A DNA stretch of 64,000 nt from Nageia nagi (GCA_050084985.1 JBITNC010000001.1:17050001-17114000), one strand, 5' to 3'. Positions 22,719-34,224 are shown, counted from the stretch's first letter. The notes: a model not told the origin generated them from the sequence alone. Made by a program: numbers and translations.

Positions 22719-25020
22719 CTAAGATCCCTCTCCCCATTCTCTTCCTCTTGAGTGCTCTGGCTCATCTGATGAAAGACCAATAAGATTAGTATCTTCGATA
22801 AGATTCCATAATATATTCCTTTCTAAGATAGATACAGTATCTAATAAAAGCAAACTCGAATCCATAGGGGCTTTCTCTTTCCATAAGATGTTTGGATCGA
22901 GTTGATTCTCCTTGATTGTTAGAATATAGGAATTATTCACTTTTTTCAATTGATCAATTTCATCCTTCATTTGAATGGTAGTAGTGACACTTTTATTGGT
23001 AGTTTTCAAATGAATTTTAAACATCATCTTTTATAAATTTATCATACCTCACCTACAATCAAATAACAATATAAAAATCATAAACATGGATATGAAGATT
23101 TTTAAAACATAAACAAAAAATATGTAAACATTGAAAATTTGAAATTAAGAAAGTAAATTGTTACCTTAGCTTGTTCCTTTTAGGCCTTAGCAATCTCTAC
23201 CAAATTTTTATCTCTCAATGAAAGATCATAATAAGCCTAGGCCTCAACATTTAAATTTTCTAAATAGTTGCACATAATACCCATAATGTTATCTTCATAT
23301 GCACATTGAATATTGATAGAACCTACTTATGCTTAAGCCTTTAAACTTTCTATCTTTGCAAGTTCATTCTCAACCAATTTATATAAAGAATCATGTTGAG
23401 AATGATTATGATAATGGATATTAATTTCCTTTATCAATGCTTTGGCTCATAATTCCCATGTCTTTAAATTATCGATGTTATCTAGGACAACATCATTTAG
23501 TTGTGCCAAAGTATCATCTAAAACAAGTGCATTAAATAGAAAGTATGTGAGTTCATCATTTATTTTACCAATAGTGTCCTCTACATTTTGTGAAGGTGCT
23601 ATAGTACTTATCTTTTATTGATGATAAATATTAACTTGACTCTGAATAATATCATGGGTACTCAACTGAGGATTTGAACCAGTATCCATTCCCAAATAAT
23701 CCACATCCCAAGGTATATTTTGTAAATAAAAAATGCCAACACTCTATACATCATCCAAATGAAAATCAAGAAAAGAAGACATTCTTGATAAGTTCACTAT
23801 TTTATGGCTCATGGAAGGATCATCCTATTATAAATTCAAATATTTTCCTACTCTTCTTGTGGAGACTGGATGTGGAACAGGTGGAGGCATGGGTGACCTC
23901 CATTTTTGAGAACTAGATGTTCCACCTGTATCAATTTTTTTTATGAAATATGAATTCATTTCTATATAATAACAAGTCTAGATAAAACAAAATCCAAAAA
24001 TATGTACCTGATGGAGTGGTAGAGGATGTAGTTTGAATTGGTGGATTTGGTGAATCTACCATATCTTGATCTTCAATTGTGATAATTGGAATAGAAATTG
24101 AACAAAAAATTGAAAAACTTTAAAATCTATTTATATACTAAAATTTAATGTTATAAATATTTAAATAGAGCACTTGAATATGTAAAGTGCTACCGAATGG
24201 TAGCATTTTTATCCATACGATTACGTAATGCTATCATATGGTAGCAAACTTACTACTATGCAGTAGCATACTATCAAAATACTACCATATAGTAGCATGA
24301 TTACATCTTATATACATACAAAAATAACAAATTTAGTATATTACCTCCCTATGTTGGACCTTCAATGAAATCACCTTCTTCTCCAACCTCAAAATTTGAA
24401 GTCCTTTCAAGAAAGCTTGTCTTAGGAATAGCAATATTACCTTCTCCTACAACCATAGCAATATGTTAAAAAATTTAAATAATATAAATAATTTAATAAA
24501 AACTTATCAATTAAAATGTAAAATACTTGTATCCTTTGAACATTTACCAATGGTAGGAGGTGATACATTCCTTGTTGTCCTAGTAGAGGATCTTATAAAT
24601 ATTAATGAACTTTAAGTGTCCATAGACTCATTATCACCACTGCCTTCAGGACAAACTCCTCTAAATGTTGCTTCCCTTTTCTTAGATGTTTATTTTTCCA
24701 AATGTTGAAACAATATAATTTGGTTAATATTCATAAAATTTTAAACATTCAAACATGTTAACTTAAAATCAAAAATAACTATGATTTTTAAATACCTAAA
24801 TTTATTTTGTTGGTAAAGCTAGAGTCATCATTTTGAATCCAATGTTGTTGGAATTGGAGTTGTATTGATTATATTATGAAAACATTCATAATAAAAAGCT
24901 AAAATGTAATTTGTACATGATATATAACTACTATTAATTTGAAGGAAAAAAGACACATCGTATTTAATTCTTTCAAAAATATATGAACACCAGTCAAATT
25001 TTTGACCACTCAATGAATGG
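22719..25020 (-). pseudogene. Unrecognised spliced gene with coiled-coil, convergent to the transposase
   Basis: Exons inferred on the minus strand: about 25013-24828 (WCSYIFERIKYDV), about 24690-24548, 24446 to about 24350, about 24110-24008, 23925-23165 and 23052-22719. Canonical GT donors (for example at 24547, 24007 and 23164) and AG acceptors (24448-24447, 23927-23926, 23054-23053) join frames well. The big exon reads MPPPVPHPVSTRRVGKYL, then SSFLDFHLDDV, then KINDELTYFLFNALVLDDTL, with helical coiled-coil segments rich in Leu, Asn and Glu. The last exon carries DEIDQLKKVNN and ends EHSRGREWGEGS. In-frame stops mostly stand where Gln is likely. The first part recalls 'putative plant transposon protein' domains. 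I cannot assign a function; as the second gene of the transposon it may encode an accessory DNA-binding or structural protein. Confidence 0.5.
24185..24300. repeat. Internal GGTAG/CTACC cluster within an intron
   Basis: About eight GGTAGCA or CTACCATA units of the same type as at the transposon ends lie between two inferred exons of the minus-strand gene. This is evidence that gene and subterminal repeats belong together. Confidence 0.7.
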
Positions 25021-25894
25021 AGAATGTAAACAATAGACCATAATAGAATGTCTAATGTTCTACCTTGTAATATAATTCTAGATTAACAAAATACATAGAT
25101 TGCCTTGAAGTAATCATGTGGGATATTTTTGTACACTATTCCCCTTTTGTTTCAATGTTCTACATAAAAAAGGGGCAAGTAATTAATAAAGTAACTTTTA
25201 GTTATACATTAATAGAAAAATTTTATTAAAATAAAATTTGAAAAATAACTTACCAATAGATTCAATTTGAATGTGGTAAGTGTCCTCTAAATAAGTTTTG
25301 TCTTCTGGAGATAAGATACCTTTTGATGTAACTTGGCATACATCATCACCATGATGCAGTAAACTAGTCAATCAACTAATGTTTGTAAGAGAAACACCAA
25401 AGGAAAAGCTTCTTGATTATGAAACAACATAAAATATTACTTCTTTTCTATCATAAATGGACATAAGATAATCTAATAAATTAGAATCTATATCAAATTG
25501 GGGTATAAAAATAAGCCTAAGATAAAATACTAGGGTATGATAAATTACTATATGAAAATCGATGGTTGGTGGATGATGAAGAATGGGAATTTATAGGAGA
25601 TTTTAACATGGTGGTAAAAAAATTAAAAAACTATGGTTGAAGGTAAAATATTGCAAGAAAAAATAACAAAAATGATAGCTTTGACAAGTAAGAATAATTT
25701 CTAATTCTGCCACCTATATCTTTTTTAGTGAAAAAGGATAGCATGTGGCATCCTACTATATCCTAAGAAAGGATTTAGGAGAAAAAGGGAGATCTAGATA
25801 GGTGGAGAAAAAGATAGAATAAAGAAAATGTGTCATCTATTGCATATATATAGGTAATCCACATATGGAATTGTGATTTGAAAGCCAACATGTG
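25021..25894. other. Upstream region of the minus-strand gene
   Basis: Contains further weak minus-strand coding-like stretches at about 25080-25030 and 25400-25260. Otherwise AT-rich with no recognised feature. A promoter for the minus-strand gene would lie here but none is clear. Confidence 0.35.
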
Positions 25895-26215
25895 GAAAAT
25901 TGATTATATTGTATCAGCTTACTACCAATGGGAGCTTGCTACCATGTAATGATAGCTTCATTGTATTTGGATACATGTTGATACTACTACCATATGGCAA
26001 AATATTGCTATCCTATGGTGATAGACTGCTACTATGTGATAACAAATTGCTACCACGCAATGATAGATTGCTACCGTGTGATGATAGATTGCTACAGTGT
26101 GGTGATAGAGTGCTACTATGTCATAGTAGTTACTAGCCTACTTCTACCAAATGCAATTCTCTTACCACTCGATGGCATCCTAATAATACTCAATGGAAGC
26201 ATTCTATTACCTACT
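25895..26215. repeat. Right subterminal GGTAG/CTACC repeat cluster
   Basis: About fifteen units of TGCTACCA, TGATAGATTGCTACC and variants, then CTACCAAATGCAATTCT and TTACCACTCGATGGCAT, match those at the left end. Shared with 18600-19215 and 24185-24300, it marks both ends of one transposon. The two ORFs here are translations of the repeat. Confidence 0.75.
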
Positions 26216-26337
26216 TCAAATTCATCAAAAAAATCTATAGCTTTTTTTCTACAACTTCAAATTTGCCTTCATGTTTTTTAATTTTTAATTTAAAATCTCC
26301 TCTACCATGAATCTAATTCACCTAAAATTTTCCAAGT

Positions 26338-27029
26338 TAGTTTTAAAAAAAGTCTCTTAAAATAATCCCTAATCCTCACCCTAATCAATCTCTTCGATCA
26401 ACACCTTCATCAGCATCATCTTCATTAGATGTATCTCACCCTACACATCATAATGGTAAATCACACATAGGATATTTTTCATCATAACCATCAAGTTTGA
26501 GACTTCAAGTTAAGAAGCCTCAACCCAAGCCCACTCAACCTCAATTATACAATCAAGTTCCCTCACCTCAAAATATGTATCAATCATCAAACATGACACC
26601 TCAACCTTCCCAAGAGGAAGAGTGCCATGCTTCATATTTTGATCATGTCACCCAAGATAAGGATGATGATGATTCTAATCCTTACCCTATTTTGGTCTAA
26701 TATGCTTACCTTGATCTAGGGGAATATCATATTTAGTATGTATCCTCTAACATCCAATCAGTTAGGGATTTTAGCTAACCTTAGGATGCCTCCATTGCTA
26801 TCAAGTATGTGGTTCCTTTAGGTTGAAGTACTAAGCAATCTTTTTTTGTTTATGTTGGTATTAATTCTTCACCTAATGTGTTGACCATCCTTTGAAATAA
26901 ATTTTTTATGCCAAAATTGATTAATTATGTTGTCCTAACTTTGTTTGATAATATTTTGAGCATTACAAATGGCATGATTATGGATTAGGTAAGTATGAGC
27001 AAGGTATCATCAATGCCTTTCAAACTACT
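26338..27029 (+). pseudogene. Gypsy-2 protease-RT linker, first half
   Basis: Gypsy-2 resumes in frame with a Ser/Pro/Gln-rich linker (NPHPNQSLRSTPSSASS, then QVKKPQPKPTQPQLYNQ) and continues with stops to Copia-1, whose ctact duplication is at 27025-27029. The linker joins protease to RT and has no known activity. Codons continue at 32124 on the other side of Copia-1. Confidence 0.6.
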
Positions 27030-27574
27030 TGTTAGAAAATGGAGACTACAACCGGCTAGAAAATAGAGAGCAGTTTCTTTCTGGTTTAACACCAAATTTC
27101 AGTTGCCAAGAAGCCATGACACCTGGTTATCAGTTATAGAAGGGTTGGGGGTTACCTAACGACCTTCCTGATCCAACTTGGGTTTAAGTTGGGTTAGTTT
27201 GTACCTATAAATAAGAGGCTTGAGTTGAGTCATGTAGTATTGTAGTTTTGACAGTAATTGTGAAGTAGATTGTGATTGTTGATAGAGAGATTATAGTGAG
27301 GTTTTGTTGTAACTCCAAAGTGAAGATTGTAGCAAGGTTATGCTACTAGTTTGTTGCTTGGAGGACTTTGAAGAATGATATGCAAAAGGGTTGAAAGCTT
27401 CTCCGTGGATGTAGCCTACATTGGGTGAACCACGTTATCTCTTGTGTCTCTCTTTGTGTGATTGATGTTCATGGTTATTTGATTTTAGTAGTATGATTCG
27501 AATGTTGTTTCTTTTGCTAAGGAGTAAGAGAATTATTGATGCTCTTGCTTATATAAACTTATTAAATCCTAACA
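27030..27574 (+). repeat. 5' LTR of Copia-1
   Basis: 545 bp, TGTTAGAAAATGG...AATCCTAACA. A TATA box (CTATAAATAA) lies at about 27204-27213, the likely start of the element's RNA a short way downstream. Confidence 0.95.
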
Positions 27575-27576
27575 AG

Positions 27577-27588
27577 TGGTATCAGAGC
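27577..27588 (+). promoter_or_regulatory. Primer binding site, Copia-1
   Basis: TGGTATCAGAGC, exact complement of initiator-Met tRNA 3' end, two bases after the LTR. Confidence 0.95.
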
Positions 27589-27652
27589 ATGTTGTTTTGT
27601 TGGGATTTTGTTGGTGAATCTTGTGTGTAGATTGGAAACCAAGAAGAGCACT

Positions 27653-30600
27653 ATGGTAGAAGAAGGGAGGTTGAAGGTGGAAAGATTTAATGGGTAAGGA
27701 TTTCAATTTTGGAAAATCCAAATGGAAGACTACCTCTACCAAAAGGATCTCTATATACCTCTAGAAGATAAGAGTAAGAAACCTACTACTATGAGTGATG
27801 GAGAATGGAACTTGTTGGATAGAAAGGCTTTGGGAGCTGTAAGACTTTGTTTAAGTTCTAGTGTAGCTTTCAATATTTCCAATGAAACAACCACTAAAGG
27901 TGTAATGGATAAACTTGCTAAAATGTATGAAAAACCATCCGCCTCAAACAAAGTATACTTAATGAAGAAATTGTTTAACATGAAGATGAATGAAGGTAGT
28001 TCAGTTCAAGACCATGTTAATGAATTTAACACAGTCACAAATCAATTAACTTCAGTAAAAATAGAATTTGAAGATGAAGTAAGAGCTTTGTTAATTCTAT
28101 GTTCACTTCCGGATAGTTGGAATAGCTTTGTTATGGCTGTTAGTAATTCTTCTAATGCAAAATTGGTCTTTGATGAAGTTGTTGGAACAATTCTTAGTGA
28201 GGACATGAGGAGAAAGTCCACGGGAGAATGCTCTAATGCTACTCTCACAGTAGAGATAAGAGGAAGATCAAAGGAGAGAAGGAGAAGAAAATCAAGAAGC
28301 AAATCACAAGGAAGGTCAAAATCAAAAGGTAAAACTAAATTGGAATGTTGGCATTGTGGTAAAAAGGGTCACATTAAAAGGGATTGTTGGAATAGGAAAG
28401 GAAATGAAAGTAGTAATAATAATGAAAGCACAAGTAACCAAGAGGCAAATATTGTTGGTGAATTAATTCAAGATGCTTTAATCATGTCTCATGAAATGAA
28501 TGGTGATTATTGGGTTCTTGATTCGGGTGCTTCATATCATGCTACTCCAAATAAGAACTATTTTTCAAATTACACACATGGTGACTTTGGTCAAGTATTA
28601 TTAGGTAATGAACACCCATGCAAGATTGTTGGTATTGGCAATATAACAATGAAATTACCTAATGGAACACAATGGACTCTTAATGAAGCTAGACACATTC
28701 CGGATCTTAAAAGAAATCTTATATCAACAAGTAAATTGGATAAGGAGGGCTATGTGATGACATTCGGGGATGCTAGTTGGAAAGTAACTAAAGGTTCAAT
28801 GGTATTTGCAAAGGGAAATTTGGTGGGGTCTCTTTATTTGCTCACAAATGTCTTTGATTATTCATTGAATCTTGTTTCAATAGGCAATGATACATCACTA
28901 TGGCATAATAGACTTGGACATATGAGTGAAAAAGGTATGAAAATGTTACACTCTAATGGTTCAATCCCTAATCTAAAAGAAGTTGATTTAGGATTTTGTG
29001 AAGATTGTGTGTATGGAAAAAAAAAAGGGTTAATTTTCTTAAAGTTGGCAATGAAAAGAAGAGTCACAAATTAGAACTTGTTCATACAGATGTGTGGGGT
29101 CCTGCACAGGTTTGCTCACTTGGAGGCTCATCTTATTTTGTCACTTTTATTGATGATTGTACTAGAAAGACATGGGTATATTGTATTAAAAAGAAATTTG
29201 ATGTGTTTGAAACATTTAAGAGGTGGAAGGCATTGGTTGAGAATGAAACTAATTCTAAGTTGAAATGTCCTAAGTCTGATAATGGTGGGGAATTTTGCAA
29301 TAATGAGTTTGATTCATTTTGTTCACACAATGGCATTAGAAGGATTAAGGTGGTCCCTAGAACTCCACAGGAAAATGGGGTTGCAGAAAGAATGAATAGG
29401 ACTATCTTAGAAAGGGCTAGAAGTATGAGGATACATGCTGGGTTTCCTTTGAATCTTTGGGCTGATGCTATTGACACTGTTGTTTACTTGATTAACAGGG
29501 GTCCATCTATGGCTTTAGATGGAGGCATTCCAAAGGAGATGTGGACAGAAAAAAAGGTGAATTACTCATTCTTGAGAGTCTTTGGTTGTGAGGCTTTTGC
29601 ACATGTTGATAAAGAGGATAGAAAGAAACTTGATGCAAAATCATAAAAATTCTATCTTGTTGGATATGGTGTTAATGATTTGGGATATAGGTTATGGGAT
29701 GTTGATAACCATAAAATCATTAGAAGTAGAGATGTTGTATTCAATGAGAAAAGCATGTATAAAGATAAATTGCAAAAGGTTGAGGAACCTAAGTTTGTAT
29801 CTCTAGAATATGTTGATCAATATAAGGATCCTGTTAATAATAATGATCAAGCACCTTCACCACAAACACCTCAAACTTTGTCACTAAGAAGATCCTCAAG
29901 GATTAGTAAACCTCCTGAATGATACTCTCCTGCTCTTTATCATATTCTTTATACTGATGGTGGTGAACCTGAATGTTTTGATGAAGCTATGCAGGGTGAT
30001 ACACAGATTAAGTGGGAGCATGCTATGAAGGAGGAGATGGACTCCTTACTCAAGAATCAGACTTGGAATTTGGTTGAGCTTCCAGAGGGTAAGAAGGCAC
30101 TTACTAATAAATGGGTGTACAGGATAAAGGAGGAGGTAGACAGGCAATAAAGGTACAAAGCAAGACTTGTAGTAAAAGGTTTTGAATAGAAAAAAGGTAT
30201 CAATTATGATGAGATTTTTTCTCCAGTTGTTAAAATGACCTCAATTAGAGCAATATTGAGTCTTGTTGCTACTGAAAATTTGTTTCTTGAACAACTGGAT
30301 GTAAAGATAGCTTTTCTTCATGGGGATTTGGAGGAGGATATTTATATGCATCAACCCAAAGGTTTTGAGGTCAAAGGTAAAGAAGGGTATGTATGTAAAT
30401 TGGAAAAAAGCTTGTACGGTTTGAAGCAAGCACCTAGGCAATGGTATCATAAGTTTGACACTTTCATGATAACAAATGAATTTGTAAGATGTCAATCTAA
30501 TCATTGTGTATATGTAAAGAAGACAACAAATGGCAACTATGTAATCTTGCTTTTATATGTTGATGATATGTTGGTAGCAGGATCTAGTATGCAGGATATT

Positions 30601-31518
30601 GTTGATCTTAAGAAAAAGTTGGCTAATATTTTTGAAATGAAAGATTTGGGTGAAGCTAAACAAATCCTTGGAATGAAAATTACAAGAGATAAACAAAACC
30701 ACTTGCTTAGACTAAGTCAAGAAGATTATATTGATAAGGTTCTTAAAAGGTTCAATATGAAAGATGCAAAATATGTAACTACACCATTGGCAAAGCATTT
30801 TAAACTCACCAAACATTTATGTCCTAAGACAGATAAGGAAAAGGAGTACATGACTAAGGTTCCTTATGCTTCAGCAGTTGGAAGTTTAATGTATGCAATG
30901 GTGTGCACTAGACCAGATATAGCATAAGCAGTGGTAGCGGGTAGTAGATTCATGAACAATCCAGGAAAAGGGCATTGGGAAGCAGTTAAATGGATCCTTA
31001 GGTATTTAAAGGGTACTTCTCATTACTCTTTATGTTTTGGTGGATCTAACTCTTATTTCCAAGGTTATGTTGACTCTGACATGGCAAGTGATATAGATGG
31101 TGGGAGAAGCACTACAGGATATGTGTTTACCATTGGAGGTACAGTGGTTAGTTGGATTTCAAAGCTTCAATAGGTTATGGCTCTCTCCACTACTAAGGCA
31201 GAGTATTTTGCGATCACGGAGGTGAGTAAAGAATTGATTTGGTTAAAGAGATTGATGGAGGAATTGGGAAAGGTACAAGAGGATGCGAAGCTATGGAGCA
31301 ATAGCCAGAGTGCTATTCATCTTGCAAAGAACTCAGCCTACCATTCGAGAACCAAGCATATCAAATTGAGGTACCACTTCATTAGGACAGCGTTGGAGGA
31401 TGGTTCAGTCAGTTTGGGGAAGATTCACACATCTCAAAATCCTACGGACATGTTCACTAAAGTTGTTACAAAGGAGAAGTTGGGCTCTTGCTCAACTTGG
31501 ATTGGTCTTAAGGAGTAA
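27653..31518 (+). pseudogene. Copia-1 gag-pol polyprotein, one shift and several stops
   Basis: From ATG 27653 the frame runs as follows: gag (to about 28330); zinc knuckle CWHCGKKGHIKRDC (28347-28388, all C/H residues present); protease with DSGAS (about 28516-28530); GAG-pre-integrase (LWHNRLGHM); integrase with a catalytic Asp in HTDVWGP, a second in SDNGGEF and a Glu in PQENGVAERMNR; RT with YVDD at 30556-30567; and RNase H with STTKAEY and QSAIHLAKN, ending TAA 31516-31518. Breaks seen: TAA at 27695; one base lost in a run of ten A (29017-29026); and stops at about 29644, 29920, 30148, 30187, 30927 and 31171. Catalytic motifs are otherwise intact. The protein copies and integrates the element; it cannot be made whole now. 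Confidence 0.93.
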
Positions 31519-31566
31519 AGGCCAAGATGAGAAGCTTTTGACCCTTGTTGTAGAGGAAGAAGTCTC

Positions 31567-31578
31567 CAAGTGGGAGAT
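31567..31578 (+). promoter_or_regulatory. Polypurine tract, Copia-1
   Basis: CCAAGTGGGAGAT directly abuts the 3' LTR; it is the typical plant copia plus-strand primer. Confidence 0.85.
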
Positions 31579-32123
31579 TGTTAGAAAATGGAGACTACAA
31601 TCGGCTAGAAAATAGAGAGCAGTTTCTTTTTGGTTTAACACCAAATTTCAGTTGCCAAGAAGCCATGACACCTGGTTATCAGTTATAGAAGGGTTGGGGG
31701 TTACCTAATGACCTTCCTAATCCAAATTGGGTTTAAGTTGGGTTAGTTTGTACCTATAAATAAGAGGCTTGAGTTGAGGCATGTAGTATTGTAGTTTTGA
31801 CAGCAATTGTGAAGTAGATTGTGATTGTTGATAGAGAGATTGTAGTGAGGTTTTGTTGTAACTCCAAAGTGAAGATTGTAGCAAGGTTATGCTGCTGGTT
31901 TGTTGGTTGGAGGACTTTGAAGAATGATATGCAAAAGGGTTTAAAGCTTATCCATGGATGTAGCCTACATTGGGTGAACCACGTTATCTCTTGTGTCTCT
32001 CTTTGTGTGATTGATGTTCATGGTTATTTGATTTCAATAGTATGCTTTGAATGTTGTTTCTTTTGCTTAGGAGTAAGAGAATTATTGATGATCTTGCTTA
32101 TATAAACTTATTAAATCCTAACA
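31579..32123 (+). repeat. 3' LTR of Copia-1
   Basis: 545 bp, aligning without gaps to 27030-27574 with about 20 substitutions by eye. Followed by ctact. Confidence 0.95.
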
Positions 32124-32706
32124 CTACTTTCCAAGGAATTCATGACAAGAAGGGCCTTGGTTTTAAGGGTCCCAAATATATTGCTCTTCAAAAGGATTTT
32201 TCCAACTTTGATATTCATGATCGATATTTTGATGTTGATGATATTGGTATTTATTATGATCCTTCTAGTCCTATATCATCATATTGTTCCATTCCTTTAT
32301 ATTTCTTAACCAACCCTTTATTTTCAAACATGATTATTTTTGTAAACATGGTATCTATCAATGAGGTGGTTCCTTTTTATCATTCCCTTTATGATGACTC
32401 TTTGATTGTTGTTAGTCCTAAATTCATGAATTTCTCCTTTTCACCATTAGGGTTCTTTTCACCAAATGATGTTTGTCTTCACCCTCACTTATCTTTAGCT
32501 AATATGCCCTTGTTGGGTCTTATTTCATACACTTTTAATCCTCTTGTGTATGATTACTCATATCTTCCTATCCTTAATCAACTTGAAGAGGGGTCCCACA
32601 TGCATGTTGGGGGCCTAATTGAATTCAATATTAGAAATGATCCTAAAACTCCTAATATTTTCTATGTTGGTGATGTTTTGATTAAGCTTGAGCATGATCT
32701 AGATTA
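32124..32706 (+). pseudogene. Gypsy-2 protease-RT linker, second half
   Basis: After the ctact duplication one long open frame reads FQGIHDKKGLGFKGPKYIA at its start and NDPKTPNIFYVGDVLIKLEH near the end. This is the segment that precedes RT in plant gypsy polyproteins. No catalytic residues are expected. It is open for about 190 codons, the longest open Gypsy-2 stretch, and ends in TAG at 32704-32706. Confidence 0.65.
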
Positions 32707-32715
32707 GATCCAAAT

Positions 32716-33460
32716 ATTATGGCACATAATATCATAGCTTATCCTGATGCCAAATCAATCAAGAAAAATCTTAGCAAGGTCAATCCAACCAAATCTCTTT
32801 TGATCAAGGAAGAGCTTAAAAAGCTTTTGAAGGCTTATTTCATTGAACCTATTGATTACCCCAAGTGCATTTCCAATATGGTTCCCATCATTTAGTTCAA
32901 TAGTCATTATTGTATTTGCACAATTGTTTGTGATCTTAACAAGGCATGTCCTAAGGATGATTTTCCTTTACCCGATATTGATATATTGGTTGACACTACT
33001 CTAGGGTATGAGATGTTGTCCCTCATGTGTGGTTATTCCCAAAGATAAACATAAAATAGCCTTCACAACCCCTTAGGGGACTTATTGTTATAGGGTCATG
33101 CCTTTTGGTCTTAAGAATACTAGAGCCACCTATCAAAGAGCCATGAACTATATCTTCCATGACATGATGCATGACATTATGGAAGATTTTATCAATGATC
33201 TTTTAGCCAAATACAAGATACATGAAGAATATTGAGATTTCCTTCATAAGGTCTTTCATTGTCTCCTCACTCATAACATTAGATTGAATCCTAAGAAGTG
33301 TGTCTTTGGTTTTATGGCAGGTAAGCTCTTAAGTTTAATCATCTCTAAGAAAGGAATTGAGATTGATCCTAAAAAGGCCAAAGCCATTATGGATATGCCT
33401 CCTCCTCACAATGTCAAAACCTTATAGAGTCTTCAAGTTAAGATCCAAGCCATTCATCAT
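32716..33460 (+). pseudogene. Gypsy-2 reverse transcriptase, catalytic motif lost
   Basis: Reads KSIKKNLSKVNP, LLKAYFIEPIDYP, VCDLNKACPKDDFPLPDID, then (shifted) YRVMPFGLKNTRATYQRAMN, and at about 33188-33205 DFINDLLAKY, where YVDD should be (first Asp replaced by Asn). HNIRLNPKKCVFG and GIEIDPKKAKAI follow. Order and motifs are those of a Ty3/gypsy RT. Two or more frameshifts and several stops are present. It would copy the element RNA but is certainly inactive. Confidence 0.8.
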
Positions 33461-34200
33461 TTCATGGCTCAACTTTCAAATAAGTGTCATCCTTTCAATG
33501 AGCTCTTGAAGAAGGATGTTTCCTTTGAGTGGAATGAGAAGTCCCAACAAGATTTTGAAAATAATAAGCACTATCTCACTACTCCTCTCATCTTAATTCC
33601 TCCTACAAATGGCATCCCTTCTACCTTTATCTTTCAACAACCAATTTTGCTTTAGGTATCATGTTGGACTAAAAGAACAATCAAGGAAAGGAGCAAGCCA
33701 TCTATTACCTTAGTCATAGCCTTATGTACTATGAGATTAGGTACATATATATAGAGCATCTTTTCCTTACCATCATTTTTGTAGCTAAGAAATTACATCA
33801 TTATATGCTTAATCATATTATATACATACTTTCTTATGCTAATCCACTTCAATGCATGATGAGTAAGACTTTCCATAATCCTTGAACATCTAAGTGGCTC
33901 ATATTTTTGTTAGATTTTGACCTTGATTTCCTAAGTTAAAAATCCATTAAGGGGATCAAGTACATCTATGTAGAGCATCTTTTCCTTACCATAATTTTTG
34001 TAGCTAAGAAATTACATCATTATATGCTTAATCATATGATGTACATAATTTCTTATGCTAATCCACTCCAATAAATGATGATCAAGACTTACCATAATTC
34101 TCAAACATCTAAGTGGCTCATTTTTTTATCAAAGTTTGACCTCAATTTCTTAAGTTAGAAATCCATTAAGGATCATGTCATAGCAGATTAGTTAGCTAAA
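33461..34200 (+). pseudogene. Gypsy-2 RNase H with tandem duplication
   Basis: Begins with the RT-connection text FMAQLSNKCHPFNELLKK and FEWNEKSQQDFEN. The family's catalytic core (DAS-type start) is poorly preserved at about 33600-33680. Two consecutive copies of a segment reading EHLFLTIIFVAKKLHHYML, then SKWLIFL and KSIK, follow (33741-33959 and 33960-34178), then HVIAD*LAKAPLL. The segment is the C-terminal half of the gypsy RNase H. The duplication is described separately. Non-functional. Confidence 0.65.
33741..34178 (+). repeat. 219-bp direct tandem duplication (73 codons) in RNase H
   Basis: GTACATATATATAGAGCATC at 33741 recurs as GTACATCTATGTAGAGCATC at 33960. The copies stay aligned to about 34178 at roughly 90% identity by eye. 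The period is 219 bp, a multiple of three. Confidence 0.9.
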
Positions 34201-34224
34201 GCACCCTTACTAGATAATTCTCCT

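Larger units (their letters stand above)
18316..26327. mobile_element. hAT-like two-gene DNA transposon inside Gypsy-2
   Basis: Gypsy-2 coding sequence stops near 18315 and resumes near 26338. The 10-mer ttttccaagt stands at both junctions (18306-18315 and 26328-26337) in the same gypsy reading frame, which fits an 8-bp (hAT) target duplication with chance extension. The content is not retroviral: a decayed hAT-superfamily transposase (plus strand) and a convergent spliced gene (minus strand). GGTAG/CTACC-rich arrays lie near both ends and once internally. I could not find convincing terminal inverted repeats, so the exact ends and superfamily rest on the transposase and the candidate duplication. 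It could also be two nested elements. Confidence 0.6.
27030..32123 (+). mobile_element. Copia-1: nearly complete Ty1/copia retrotransposon (5094 bp)
   Basis: Two 545-bp LTRs, a perfect initiator-Met primer site, a full gag-pol and a polypurine tract are flanked by ctact on both sides (27025-27029 and 32124-32128). The LTRs differ at about 20 sites by eye, so this is the youngest complete element here. It lies in the protease-RT linker of Gypsy-2 in the same orientation. The domain order protease-integrase-RT-RNase H is that of Ty1/copia. One frameshift and about seven stops make it non-autonomous now. Confidence 0.95.

Noticed and set aside
25900-26281. ORFs of 78 and 95 codons
   Set aside because: Translations of the right subterminal repeat cluster.
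27751-30504. Minus-strand ORFs of 69-114 codons within Copia-1
   Set aside because: Shadows of the gag-pol frame on the opposite strand.
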